Shown here in pieces: positions 9,999-18,002 of a DNA stretch of 64,000 nt. Every line of letters begins with the position of its first letter. Position 1 is the first letter of the stretch. The stretch is from positions 62,001-126,000 of the forward strand of contig NZ_JAGEVG010000014.1 in assembly GCF_017581925.1 (NCBI RefSeq). Direction: 5' to 3'. The notes under the pieces were generated by a model. The model had not been told where the DNA came from, ran no database searches, and saw only the letters and a program-made list of their open reading frames with translations. Source of the stretch: Gelidibacter pelagius. GTDB lineage: Bacteria > Bacteroidota > Bacteroidia > Flavobacteriales > Flavobacteriaceae. Position numbers and translations under genes: made by a program.

Positions 9999-10628
9999 TT
10001 GAACATTACTGTCATATTTTTACTTGGAATGGTCATCGCCCTTGTTGGTGTTATTCCTCCTGGATTATTGAATATGACAGCGGCCAAAATAAGCCTTAAA
10101 GAAGGACATGTAAGAGGCATTATGTTTTCGATTGGTGTTTGTGTCATCGTGTTTTTACAAACCTATATTGCGGCCATGTTCGCAAGATATTTAACCAACC
10201 ATCAAGATGTGGTTGACGTATTGCAACGTGTGGCATTTGTTATATTTGTGCTGATCACGGTTTATTATCTTCTTATCGCGAAATCAACCCCGAAAAAGGA
10301 AATTGAGCCACAGCCCAGAAGTAAGCACAGTCGGTTTTTTCATGGCATGTTTTTATCGGCTATCAATGTATTCCCGATTCCCTATCAGGCTTATATGACC
10401 GTTACGTTGGCTTCATTTGGTTGGTTGGAATTCAACAGGCCCATGATTATTTCTTATGTTGGAGGTGCAGTGACGGGAACCTTTGTGATGTTATATATGT
10501 ATATTTTCTTTTTTGATAAAATCAAAAATAAAAATCTCACCTCTCAAAAAAACATGAACTATATCATTGGTACGATAACTGGTATTATAGCCGTTGTCAC
10601 TTTGGTCAATATTATAGCAGACCTATGA
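9999..10628 (+). CDS. LysE-family translocator
   Basis: A 209-residue inner-membrane protein with about six hydrophobic segments and the LysE/RhtB-type N-terminal motif VIPPGLLNMTAAKISLKEG near residues 18-36. Members export amino acids or similar small molecules; the substrate is not visible here. The start is read as TTG at 9999, directly after the trmB stop; the next ATG would cut into the first membrane helix. It overlaps the next gene by 4 bp. Confidence 0.8.
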   Translation: MNITVIFLLGMVIALVGVIPPGLLNMTAAKISLKEGHVRGIMFSIGVCVIVFLQTYIAAMFARYLTNHQDVVDVLQRVAFVIFVLITVYYLLIAKSTPKKEIEPQPRSKHSRFFHGMFLSAINVFPIPYQAYMTVTLASFGWLEFNRPMIISYVGGAVTGTFVMLYMYIFFFDKIKNKNLTSQKNMNYIIGTITGIIAVVTLVNIIADL

Positions 10629-10954
10629 AACCAGAAACGTTCAATTTTTTTGATAAAGTATATGAGGTTGCCAAACAAATTCCCTACGGTCGCGTAACCA
10701 GCTTTGGAGCAATCGCAAACTTTTTGGGCGCAGCTCGAAGCGCACGAATGGTCGGCTATGCCTTAAATGGTTCGGTTGGTAAGGATGTTCCAGCACATCG
10801 TGTGGTCAATAGAAAGGGGTTGCTTACTGGTAAACACCATTTTGAAGGCACTAACTTAATGCAGCAACTCTTGGAGAGTGAGGGTGTTATCGTAAAGGAT
10901 AATCAAGTCCAGAATTTTGATGAAATCTTTTGGGAACCCAGTAAAGAATTATAA
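10625..10954 (+). CDS. Alkyltransferase-like (ATL) protein of the MGMT family
   Basis: A 109-residue DNA-binding domain of the O6-alkylguanine transferase family (YGRVTSFGAIANFLGAARSA is the helix-turn-helix and arginine-finger region). The catalytic PCHR motif reads PAHR at residues 56-59, so the alkyl-accepting cysteine is alanine. Proteins of this kind cannot repair the lesion; they bind O6-alkylguanine and hand it to nucleotide excision repair. It ends the trmB-LysE-ATL operon. Confidence 0.9.
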   Translation: MKPETFNFFDKVYEVAKQIPYGRVTSFGAIANFLGAARSARMVGYALNGSVGKDVPAHRVVNRKGLLTGKHHFEGTNLMQQLLESEGVIVKDNQVQNFDEIFWEPSKEL

Positions 10955-11121
10955 ATTCCAACTCTCAAAACCGAATTATCAGGCATTGATCATTTCAATC
11001 GGATGTTCAGTCTTAGAATTTTGTTCTATTTTTTCCTAATTTCTGTAAAATTTACAAATAATCACATAAAAAATAGTGATAGACCATTTCAATCTTGCCA
11101 TTGAAATCTTCATGCTTCCAG

Positions 11122-11153
11122 TTTCCTTCTTCCAGCTATATTAATTATATTTG
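11122..11153 (+). promoter_or_regulatory. Promoter for the Mrp/ApbC gene
   Basis: TTTC (11122-11125), 20 bp spacer, then TATATTTG (11146-11153), close to the Bacteroidota sigma consensus TTTG-N19-21-TAnnTTTG. It lies about 90 bp before the ATG at 11247. Confidence 0.55.
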
Positions 11154-11246
11154 CACTTTAGAATGATTCTTAATAAAACTAAGCAAAGATTTAACGACGG
11201 ACTTGTATAACCCTCTTTTTTCTTTGTCTTTTAGCATCTTATAACA

Positions 11247-12383
11247 ATGAAATTACATAAACAAGACATCCTTAGGGCGCTCGAGAGCATTTCTGTTCCT
11301 GGCGAGGGTAAAAACATGGTGGAAAGTGGTGCAGTGAAAAACGTAGTTACTTTTGCTGACGAAGTTATTGTAGACATTACTATTTCTAATCCGACACTTC
11401 AGGCTAAAAAGAAGACGGAAGTAGAAATTATGAAAACCATCCATGATAAGGTTTACGAAAAAGCAAAAGTTACCGTCAATATAAAGGTGGATGCGCCACC
11501 AAAATCGCCAGCCAATACCATTAAAGGGAAAGCCATTCCCGGGATTCAAAATATTATAGCAGTAGCTTCGGGTAAAGGTGGCGTTGGGAAGTCAACGGTT
11601 ACCGCAAATTTAGCGGTCACTTTGGCTAAAATGGGTTTTAAAGTAGGCATTCTGGATGCTGATATTTATGGACCATCTGTTCCTATCATGTTTGATGTGG
11701 AATTAGAAAAGCCTATTGCCATAAATGTCGATGGTAAATCCAAAATGAAACCAGTAGAGAGTTACGGTGTTAAGATTTTGTCTATCGGTTTTTTTACCCA
11801 ACCAAATCAAGCTGTAGTCTGGCGAGGACCAATGGCGGCAAAGGCTCTTAATCAAATGATTTTTGACGCGCATTGGGGCGAGTTGGATTTTATGCTCATC
11901 GATTTACCTCCTGGAACCGGTGATATCCATTTAAGTATTATGCAGTCCTTACCTATCACAGGGGCTGTTATTGTCAGTACCCCGCAAAATGTTGCTTTGG
12001 CGGATGCCAAGAAAGGTGTATCCATGTTTCAACAAGAAAGCATAAACGTTCCGGTGTTAGGTATTATTGAAAATATGGCCTATTTTACACCAGCTGAATT
12101 ACCAGATAACAAATACTATATTTTTGGAAAAGAAGGCGCTAGACACCTCGCCCAAGATTTAGATGTTCCATTTTTAGGTGAAATTCCATTAGTACAAAGC
12201 ATCCGCGAAGCAGGAGATGTGGGGCGACCTGCAGCTTTACAAACGGCCACGCCTTTGGAAAAAGCCTTTGAAAAATTAACTCAGAACGTCGTGGAAGAAG
12301 TAGTCAGACGTAATGACGATCTACCACCTACAGAAGCAATTAAAATTACAACGATGGCTGGATGCTCAGCAGTTAAAAAATAA
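11247..12383 (+). CDS. apbC: Mrp/NBP35-family Fe-S cluster carrier ATPase
   Basis: A 378-residue cytosolic P-loop ATPase that transfers Fe-S clusters to apoproteins. A MIP18/DUF59 domain occupies residues 1-80, then the deviant Walker A VASGKGGVGKSTV (residues 106-118), DADIYGPSVP and LIDLPPGTGD. The CPxC cluster-bridging motif usual after ENM(A/S)YF is absent: the sequence runs from ENMAYF into TPAELPDNKYYIFG with no cysteine. One Cys remains near the C-terminus (AGCSAVKK). The nfu gene follows 47 bp later, in line with a role in cluster delivery. Confidence 0.92.
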   Translation: MKLHKQDILRALESISVPGEGKNMVESGAVKNVVTFADEVIVDITISNPTLQAKKKTEVEIMKTIHDKVYEKAKVTVNIKVDAPPKSPANTIKGKAIPGIQNIIAVASGKGGVGKSTVTANLAVTLAKMGFKVGILDADIYGPSVPIMFDVELEKPIAINVDGKSKMKPVESYGVKILSIGFFTQPNQAVVWRGPMAAKALNQMIFDAHWGELDFMLIDLPPGTGDIHLSIMQSLPITGAVIVSTPQNVALADAKKGVSMFQQESINVPVLGIIENMAYFTPAELPDNKYYIFGKEGARHLAQDLDVPFLGEIPLVQSIREAGDVGRPAALQTATPLEKAFEKLTQNVVEEVVRRNDDLPPTEAIKITTMAGCSAVKK

Positions 12384-12430
12384 ATAGCAATACCCTTAAT
12401 TGGTATTGTCAACACCCTTAAATAAGTAAT

Positions 12431-12676
12431 ATGACAACCGAAGAACTTAGATTAAATGTTGAGAAAGCACTTGATGAAATCCGTCCATTTCTGCAAAGTG
12501 ATGGTGGGGACATTGCTTTATTGTCCATTGAAAATGACAATTTGGTAAGAGTACAGTTAGAAGGTGCTTGTGTGGGATGTTCGGTCAATCAAATGACCTT
12601 AAAATCGGGAGTTGAAATGACCATTAAAAAATATGCACCACAAATTGAGCATGTCATCAATGTTGATGGCAAATAA
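12431..12676 (+). CDS. NifU-like scaffold (NFU domain)
   Basis: An 81-residue stand-alone NFU domain with the cluster-binding CxxC at Cys47 and Cys50 (GACVGCSVNQMTLKSG). Such proteins dimerise around a 4Fe-4S cluster and pass it to targets. It follows the Mrp-type carrier in the same orientation, so the two probably work together. Confidence 0.92.
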   Translation: MTTEELRLNVEKALDEIRPFLQSDGGDIALLSIENDNLVRVQLEGACVGCSVNQMTLKSGVEMTIKKYAPQIEHVINVDGK

Positions 12677-12694
12677 AGCAGAGAGAGGTTACTG

Positions 12695-12712
12695 TCCCGA
12701 TAGCTATCGGGA
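12695..12712. repeat. Palindromic repeat TCCCGATAGCTATCGGGA
   Basis: Perfect 18-bp palindrome in the 217-bp gap after the NFU gene. The same 18 bases recur at 26584-26601 and 30280-30297, with looser forms at 4235-4252 and 30306-30321. No other structure or gene is evident in this gap. Confidence 0.85.
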
Positions 12713-12893
12713 AGGTTTTTGTCAATTATCTCTTTAGACATTATTTTCAAAAACATCAGAACCGAATTCTCTACGCAAATGACAAATATCATGAAATTTA
12801 AGTTTTATTATTTGGAGTTTTGCGGAATAAAACGAAGTTGAATTAAATGAAATACCACTTTGGCCTGTTGACAGACAGGTTAGTGGCCACTAT

Positions 12894-13955
12894 ATGATTA
12901 AAACAGATATACTTATCATTGGCGCAGGACCAACAGGACTTTTTGCTGTGTTCGAAGCCGGATTATTAAAAATGAAATGCCACCTTATTGATGCTTTGCC
13001 ACAACCTGGCGGTCAATGTACAGAGCTTTACCCTAAAAAACCCATCTATGATATTCCTGGATTTCCTGAGATCTTAGCGGGCGATTTAACTAAAAATCTT
13101 TTGGAACAGTGTAAGCAGTTTGAACCTGGATTTACTTTGGGTGAGCGGGCAGATACCATTGAAAAACAAGAAGACGGCAGTTTCATTGTCACCACAAATA
13201 AGGGCACGAAACACCAAGCTCCAGTAGTCGCTATTGCTGGTGGTTTAGGGAGTTTTGAGCCACGTAAGCCTTTGATTGCCAATATCGGCTATTTTGAAGA
13301 TAAAGGTGTGGAATACTTTATAAAAGACCCAGAGATTTATAGAAATAAACGTGTGGTCATTTCAGGTGGCGGAGATTCCGCTTTGGATTGGAGCATTTAC
13401 CTTTCCGATATTGCCAAAGAGGTCACTTTGATCCATAGACGTACTGAATTTAGAGGAGCATTGGATTCTGTGGACAAAGTCCAAGAATTAAAAGATGCCG
13501 GAAAAATCAATTTAGTGACACCTGCTGAAGTTATCAATATCGTTGGTGATCATAAAGTTGAGGCGGTGGTAGTTTCTCAAGCCTTAAATATCGAAAAGGA
13601 ATTTGAGATTGAGTGCGATCATTTTATTCCATTGTTTGGGCTATCTCCTAAACTGGGACCGATTGCAAAATGGGGACTTGAAATCGAAAAAAATGCGATA
13701 GTCGTCAACAATGCCTTGGACTATCAAACCAATATCCCTGGAATTTTTGCCATTGGTGATGTGAATACTTACCCTGGTAAATTAAAACTCATTTTGTGCG
13801 GTTTTCATGAAGCGACCTTGATGTGCCAGGCTGCGTATCAAATACTTAATCCTGGTAAGCGCTATGTTTTAAAATACACAACGGTAAGTGGTGTTGATGG
13901 TTTTGATGGTACACGCAAGGAAGCACCGAAACAAGTTGTGAAGGCAATCGATTAA
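12894..13955 (+). CDS. Ferredoxin-NADP reductase, thioredoxin-reductase-like type
   Basis: A 353-residue flavoprotein with an FAD loop at the N-terminus (IIGAGPTGL, residues 6-14), an NAD(P) loop in the middle (VISGGGDSALDW, about residues 157-168) and the closing FAD motif GIFAIGDVNTYPGK. There is no CxxC redox pair, which separates it from thioredoxin reductase and fits type 2 ferredoxin/flavodoxin-NADP reductases. The 2Fe-2S ferredoxin gene follows after about 190 bp, so a reductase-ferredoxin pair supplying electrons to the nearby Fe-S machinery is likely. Confidence 0.88.
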   Translation: MIKTDILIIGAGPTGLFAVFEAGLLKMKCHLIDALPQPGGQCTELYPKKPIYDIPGFPEILAGDLTKNLLEQCKQFEPGFTLGERADTIEKQEDGSFIVTTNKGTKHQAPVVAIAGGLGSFEPRKPLIANIGYFEDKGVEYFIKDPEIYRNKRVVISGGGDSALDWSIYLSDIAKEVTLIHRRTEFRGALDSVDKVQELKDAGKINLVTPAEVINIVGDHKVEAVVVSQALNIEKEFEIECDHFIPLFGLSPKLGPIAKWGLEIEKNAIVVNNALDYQTNIPGIFAIGDVNTYPGKLKLILCGFHEATLMCQAAYQILNPGKRYVLKYTTVSGVDGFDGTRKEAPKQVVKAID

Positions 13956-14058
13956 TGTAGTCGGCAGTGAGCAGTTGGCAGTATGCAGATGGCGCTAATA
14001 AGTAGTATGCAGTAAGATGTAGTTGTAGATAGAGAATAGAATATTCAATAGGAATTCC

Positions 14059-14116
14059 AAAACCTCCTGCAAGGTTTCTAAAACATCCTGCAAGGTTTCT
14101 AAAACCTTGTAGGTTT
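14059..14116. repeat. Tandem and inverted REP-like repeats
   Basis: Two 21-bp direct copies (14059-14079 and 14080-14100, one mismatch: CCTCCTGC or CATCCTGC) followed by the complementary half AAAACCTTGTAGGTTT (14101-14116). The unit is the same family as the hairpin at 62557-62587. It is preceded by degenerate AGTCGGCAGT-like runs at about 13958-13990. Confidence 0.8.
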
Positions 14117-14144
14117 AAAACTTATAGCAATTAAAGATTACTTC

Positions 14145-14477
14145 ATGGAACAAGATGTAAAAATCAAAATAACAGATAGAGAAGGTGTTACTCATGAGGT
14201 TATGGCGCCCACGGATATGGCCATGAACTTAATGGAGGTCGTTAGAAGCTACGAACTTGCTCCAGAAGGCACCATTGGTACCTGTGGAGGAATGGCCATG
14301 TGTGCTTCTTGCCAATGCTATGTTATAAATGGCACTCCGCTGCCAGAAATGCAAGATGAAGAAGAGGCGATGCTATCTGAAGCATTTTATGTGAAAGATA
14401 ATTCACGATTGAGTTGCCAAATTCCTATTACCCTTGAATTGGAGGGTTTGGAAGTGGAATTGGCGCCCGAATCTTAA
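14145..14477 (+). CDS. 2Fe-2S ferredoxin, adrenodoxin/ISC type
   Basis: A 110-residue electron carrier with cluster ligands Cys47, Cys53, Cys56 and Cys91 (C-x5-C-x2-C and a distal Cys), the pattern of ISC/adrenodoxin ferredoxins. Cys58 is an extra non-ligand cysteine. The likely partner is the reductase encoded just upstream. The highly acidic DEEEAMLSEA stretch (residues 71-80) fits the partner-docking helix of the family. Confidence 0.93.
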   Translation: MEQDVKIKITDREGVTHEVMAPTDMAMNLMEVVRSYELAPEGTIGTCGGMAMCASCQCYVINGTPLPEMQDEEEAMLSEAFYVKDNSRLSCQIPITLELEGLEVELAPES

Positions 14478-14485
14478 TTAGCAGA

Positions 14486-14518
14486 AGACCTGACAGGTTT
14501 TAAAAACCTGTCAGGTCT
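14486..14518. repeat. Perfect REP-like hairpin
   Basis: Perfect 15-bp inverted repeat (AGACCTGACAGGTTT and its complement) around a 3-base loop, 8 bp after the ferredoxin stop. Sequence class matches the CCTG-rich palindromes at 14059, 62461 and 62557. It could also act as a 3' stabiliser or weak terminator. Confidence 0.85.
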
Positions 14519-14551
14519 ATCGGTCTTTATTCTTTTATTTAAAAACACAAA

Positions 14552-14579
14552 AAAATGCTTCCGTAAAAAGAAGCATTTT
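14552..14579 (-). terminator. Rho-independent terminator of the acyl-CoA dehydrogenase gene
   Basis: AAAATGCTTC (14552-14561) / GAAGCATTTT (14570-14579), 10-bp stem and 8-base loop. Read on the minus strand it ends in a T run, placing it about 90 bp after the acyl-CoA dehydrogenase stop; it may also stop plus-strand transcripts from the ferredoxin gene. Confidence 0.7.
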
Positions 14580-14646
14580 ATGTTTTACAAATCGATTGGA
14601 TAAGAATACCAACCAACTTCAAGATTAATTAGGTTGAACCTAAAGG

Positions 14647-14666
14647 ATTCCTGCCTACGCAGGAAT
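14647..14666. repeat. Palindromic repeat ATTCCTGCCTACGCAGGAAT
   Basis: Near-perfect 20-bp palindrome abutting the acyl-CoA dehydrogenase stop codon. Related forms occur at 23904-23923 and, as a half copy, at 30606-30620. Confidence 0.75.
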
Positions 14667-14667
14667 T

Positions 14668-15846
14668 TTATTTAAAAGCGTTCAAACCAGTAATGTCCAA
14701 TCCTGTAATCAGTAGGTGGATGTCGTGCGTCCCTTCGTAAGTGATGACGCTTTCAAGGTTCATCGAGTGGCGCATGATGCTGTATTCACCAGTAATTCCC
14801 ATGCCTCCCAATATTTGACGTGCTTCACGAGCAATGTTGATTGCCATATCAACATTATTTCGTTTTGCCATGGATATTTGTGCTGAGGTTGCCGTTCCAT
14901 TTTCTCTCATGACTCCAAGTCTCCAAGCCAAGAGTTGTGCTTTGGTGATCTCTGTAATCATTTCGGCCAATTTCTTTTGTTGCAATTGGAATTGTCCAAT
15001 AGGCTTTCCAAACTGCATGCGCTCTTTGCTATAGCGCAATGCTGTGTCATAACAATCCATAGCAGCTCCAATGGCGCCCCAAGCAATGCCATAACGCGCT
15101 GAATCCAAGCATCCTAATGGTGCGCCTAGACCAGATTTATTAGGCAATAAGTTTTCTTTGGGAACTTTAACATTATCAAAAATAAGTTCTCCTGTAGCCG
15201 AAGCTCTCAAGGACCATTTATTATGTGTTTCAGGGGTTGAAAAGCCTTCCATACCGCGTTCTACAATCAATCCATGGATTCGGCCTTCTTCGTTCTTAGC
15301 CCAAACTACAGCCACTTGACAAAAGGGTGCATTTGAAATCCACATTTTGGCACCATTTAGAAGATAATGATCGCCTTTGTCCTTAAAGTTTGTGGTCATA
15401 CCTCCTGGATCACTACCATGATCTGGTTCAGTCAGTCCGAAACTTCCCATCCACTCACCACTGGCAAGTTTTGGAAGATATTTTTTACGTTGTTCTTCGT
15501 TACCGTATTTCCAGATAGGATACATCACTAATGACGATTGTACAGAAGCTGTACTTCTCACACCAGAATCGCCACGCTCAATTTCCTGCATGATTAGGCC
15601 ATACGAAATTTGATCTAAGCCAGCACCACCATATTCTACAGGAATATAAGGCCCAAAAGCACCAATTTCGGCAAGGCCGTCGATGATCTGTTTTGGGAAT
15701 TCCGCTCGTTGAGCATAGTCTTCAATGATTGGGGAAACTTCACGTTTTACCCATTCTCTTGAGGCATCACGTACCAAACGATGTTCGTCATTTAGTAACT
15801 CATCAATATTATAATAATCAGGGGCTTGAAACAAATCTGGCTTCAT
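14668..15846 (-). CDS. Acyl-CoA dehydrogenase, glutaryl-CoA dehydrogenase-like
   Basis: A 392-residue flavoenzyme with the acyl-CoA dehydrogenase signatures GSFGLTEPDHGSDPGGM (FAD/substrate), MWISNAPFCQVAVVWAK, LGGMGITGEYSIMRH, and the catalytic-base segment TYEGTHDIH near the C-terminus. The sequence type is that of glutaryl-CoA dehydrogenases (lysine/tryptophan breakdown to crotonyl-CoA), but substrate preference cannot be read for certain. A minus-strand promoter lies just upstream and a terminator follows. Confidence 0.88.
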   Translation of the reverse strand: MKPDLFQAPDYYNIDELLNDEHRLVRDASREWVKREVSPIIEDYAQRAEFPKQIIDGLAEIGAFGPYIPVEYGGAGLDQISYGLIMQEIERGDSGVRSTASVQSSLVMYPIWKYGNEEQRKKYLPKLASGEWMGSFGLTEPDHGSDPGGMTTNFKDKGDHYLLNGAKMWISNAPFCQVAVVWAKNEEGRIHGLIVERGMEGFSTPETHNKWSLRASATGELIFDNVKVPKENLLPNKSGLGAPLGCLDSARYGIAWGAIGAAMDCYDTALRYSKERMQFGKPIGQFQLQQKKLAEMITEITKAQLLAWRLGVMRENGTATSAQISMAKRNNVDMAINIAREARQILGGMGITGEYSIMRHSMNLESVITYEGTHDIHLLITGLDITGLNAFK

Positions 15847-15872
15847 TCTTTTGGATTTAAATTATTGAAACA

Positions 15873-15904
15873 CAAAAGTAACGAAAACGATATCAGGGAA
15901 CAAT
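15873..15904 (-). promoter_or_regulatory. Promoter for the acyl-CoA dehydrogenase gene
   Basis: On the minus strand, ATTG (plus 15901-15904), 20 bp, then TACTTTTG (plus 15873-15880), fitting TTTG-N19-21-TAnnTTTG with one mismatch in the -33 box. It lies 27 bp before the start codon. Confidence 0.5.
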
Positions 15905-15910
15905 TTTAAA

Positions 15911-16645
15911 CTACATTTTGAGATAGAAATCTTTCGTCAGGGCAATATACTCTTCAGTGTACTGGTGCCGTGTAGTTTCGATGATAAGCTCCTTTGGCTC
16001 CACTGAAGTTTCCTGAAAAGAGAATTGAAGTAAACTTCGTTTGATTTCTGACTGCGGTGTTCCTTTAACTCTTAGAATCCGGTTGGCATAAAGATGTTCT
16101 TTGGATGCTAATACGATAAACTCCTTTTCTTCCGAAAACGGAATGACTACAGAAAAATATCCTTGTGGAGAAAGTAATTTTGACACACTTTCAATAAGCT
16201 GCCTGAACGGCATAGCATCCATGAATCGGGCCAAATCACGTTGCTCATTGTCGCTCTTGTATGTGTTTAGGTAAAATGGCGGATTCGAAATAATCAGGTC
16301 ATATTTCTCTTCGGGTTCTGACTCATCATCAGAGTGATCTTCAACAAACTCCTCCAATGAAGCATGATAACAGAAAAGCCGATCTCCCCAAGGTGAATTT
16401 TCGAAATTTTCAACACATTGTTCGTAGGCAGCGTCATCAATTTCGATGGCATCAATAAGTTGGGCGCCGCTGCGTTGTGCCAACATCAATGCTAGGACGC
16501 CAGTGCCTGCCCCAATATCTAAAATAGAATAAGGGTGTGCATCCAAAGACGTCCAAGCGCCAAGCAATACCGAATCTGTGCCAATTTTCATGGCGCAACG
16601 GTCTTGGTTTATTGTGAATTGTTTGAAGCTAAATCGGTTTTCCAT
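15911..16645 (-). CDS. trmN6: tRNA1(Val) A37 N6-methyltransferase
   Basis: A 244-residue SAM-dependent N6-adenine methyltransferase. The SAM loop is LDIGAGTGVLALMLAQ (about residues 41-56) and the catalytic NPPF tetrad is in IISNPPFYLN. It modifies A37 next to the anticodon of tRNA-Val(cmo5UAC) in the characterised homologue (YfiC). It follows rimM by 41 bp on the same strand, so it belongs to the same translation-related operon. Confidence 0.9.
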   Translation of the reverse strand: MENRFSFKQFTINQDRCAMKIGTDSVLLGAWTSLDAHPYSILDIGAGTGVLALMLAQRSGAQLIDAIEIDDAAYEQCVENFENSPWGDRLFCYHASLEEFVEDHSDDESEPEEKYDLIISNPPFYLNTYKSDNEQRDLARFMDAMPFRQLIESVSKLLSPQGYFSVVIPFSEEKEFIVLASKEHLYANRILRVKGTPQSEIKRSLLQFSFQETSVEPKELIIETTRHQYTEEYIALTKDFYLKM

Positions 16646-16686
16646 AAGAGTGAAAGTCCTTCCCTTTGTGAAGGATTTAGGATGGC

Positions 16687-17211
16687 TTATAAGTAGAGAT
16701 CAATCAACCCTTCTGGTGTGTCAACAATAATTAATTTCTTCTTTTTGTCCACTTTCTTAATAAAGGCATCATTCATCGGAATCAAGATTTCAATCCCATC
16801 ACGATCAATCTCGAAAAGCGCTTGGGCTGTGGAGTCATTGACAGATTTTACGATGCCGACCTTTCCGAAATTGACATCTTCAACCGTAAATCCGATGATC
16901 TCATGAAAATAAAATTTATCGCCCTCAAGCTTAGGTAGAAATTCCAAAGGGAGATAGAGATCAGATTTTAATAAGGCGTCGGCATCCTGTTCGGTGTCCA
17001 CATCTTCGAATTTAATGCGCAACAATTCTGATTTATGCAATTGAGAGGATTCGATGAAAAATGGCACCAGATTATTGCGAAGATCAACAAAAACGGATTC
17101 CATGTCTTCAAACATTTCTGGTTCATCCGTGTCCAATTTTATCAACAGTTCGCCTTTGAAACTGTATTTCTTTACAATTTTCCCAACGAAAAAGCAGTCT
17201 TTTTTTAGCAT
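16687..17211 (-). CDS. rimM: Ribosome maturation factor RimM
   Basis: A 174-residue RimM, which binds ribosomal protein S19 during 30S head assembly. Visible are the N-terminal beta-barrel start (GKIVKKYSFKGELLIKLDTDEPEMF) and the PRC-barrel second half (FYFHEIIGFTVED, then LIPMNDAFIKKVD and IVDTPEGLIDLYL). It lies after rpsP, the usual bacterial order, with a terminator in between so part of the transcripts stop before it. Confidence 0.95.
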   Translation of the reverse strand: MLKKDCFFVGKIVKKYSFKGELLIKLDTDEPEMFEDMESVFVDLRNNLVPFFIESSQLHKSELLRIKFEDVDTEQDADALLKSDLYLPLEFLPKLEGDKFYFHEIIGFTVEDVNFGKVGIVKSVNDSTAQALFEIDRDGIEILIPMNDAFIKKVDKKKKLIIVDTPEGLIDLYL

Positions 17212-17320
17212 CGGTTCTTTTTTTTTATTTAATCTATAATTTAATTAAGATCCTACATAACGGAGAAAATGTGCCCAATTTAAGTGGGATCTCGCCAAAA
17301 GGCGGGATTTGTTCAATAAC

Positions 17321-17383
17321 GCATTCTTTTTATTCCCACCAGTGGGTTTTAAAATCTCGATATTTTAAATATAAAAAGAATGC
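17321..17383. repeat. Nested inverted repeat between rpsP and rimM
   Basis: GCATTCTTTTTAT (17321-17333) is perfectly complementary to ATAAAAAGAATGC (17371-17383). The 37-base interior holds a second small palindrome, CCCACCAGTGGG (17335-17346). It lies in the 233-bp spacer of the rpsP-rimM operon, 3' of the rpsP terminator on that strand. It may be a small mobile palindrome or an RNA processing hairpin. Confidence 0.6.
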
Positions 17384-17391
17384 TATTTCAC

Positions 17392-17422
17392 AAAAAAACT
17401 CCGATAGGTCATATCGGAGTTT
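17392..17422 (-). terminator. rpsP terminator
   Basis: AAACTCCGAT (17396-17405) / ATCGGAGTTT (17413-17422) with a 7-base loop; the minus-strand transcript ends in seven U. It lies 23 bp after the rpsP stop. As rimM follows, it may attenuate rather than stop the operon. Confidence 0.85.
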
Positions 17423-17444
17423 AAAAGTATAAAAAATAAATTCT

Positions 17445-18002
17445 TTATTCTTCTGTTTTTGTTTCCGCATCTTCTGCAGGAGTTTCTTCAACTTCTGCAA
17501 CTTCTTCAGCAGGCGCATTTGCAGCAGCTTCAGCAGCTTCTGCGTCGGCGATAACCTGTGCAGCTTCAGCTTCACGCTTCGCATTTACTTCTTTTTCAGC
17601 TTCAAGAGCTTTCGCTTTCGCATCGGCACCAGCCTTTGCTAAACCTTCTTTTTTGGCATCAACTTTACTTGCTTTTTCTTCTAACCAAGCAGCATACTTT
17701 TCTTCTGCTTGCTCTTCTGTTAAAGCACCTTTTCTAACACCACCTGCAAGATGATTTTTCAACATGGCCCCTTTGTAAGACAAAATTCCTCTTGCCGTAT
17801 CAGTAGGTTGTGCACCATTTTGAAGCCAACTTACAGCCAAGTCAACATCTAATTCAATAGTTGCTGGATTGGTTGTAGGATCGTAAGCACCGATTTTCTC
17901 TAAGTATTTACCATCTCTTTTTGATCGTGCATCAGCTGCAACAATCCAGAAATAAGGTTTCCCTTTTTTTCCACGTCTTTGTAATCTGATTTTAACTGAC
18001 AT
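17445..18002 (-). CDS. rpsP: 30S ribosomal protein S16 with long C-terminal tail
   Basis: A 185-residue S16. The S16 core is residues 1-80 (VKIRLQRRGKKGKPYFWIVA, LEKIGAYDPTTNP, ARGILSYKGAM). It is followed by a tail of about 100 residues rich in Ala, Glu and Lys (AKAKALEAEKEVNAKREAEA), low complexity and probably helical. Many bacterial S16 proteins are about 80-90 residues; long tails of this kind are common in Bacteroidota. It has its own promoter, structured leader and terminator. Confidence 0.95.
   Translation of the reverse strand: MSVKIRLQRRGKKGKPYFWIVAADARSKRDGKYLEKIGAYDPTTNPATIELDVDLAVSWLQNGAQPTDTARGILSYKGAMLKNHLAGGVRKGALTEEQAEEKYAAWLEEKASKVDAKKEGLAKAGADAKAKALEAEKEVNAKREAEAAQVIADAEAAEAAANAPAEEVAEVEETPAEDAETKTEE

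Noticed and set aside
14059-14116. Tandem repeat as a CRISPR remnant
   Set aside because: The 21-bp units abut with no spacer and include the inverted half; REP-like.
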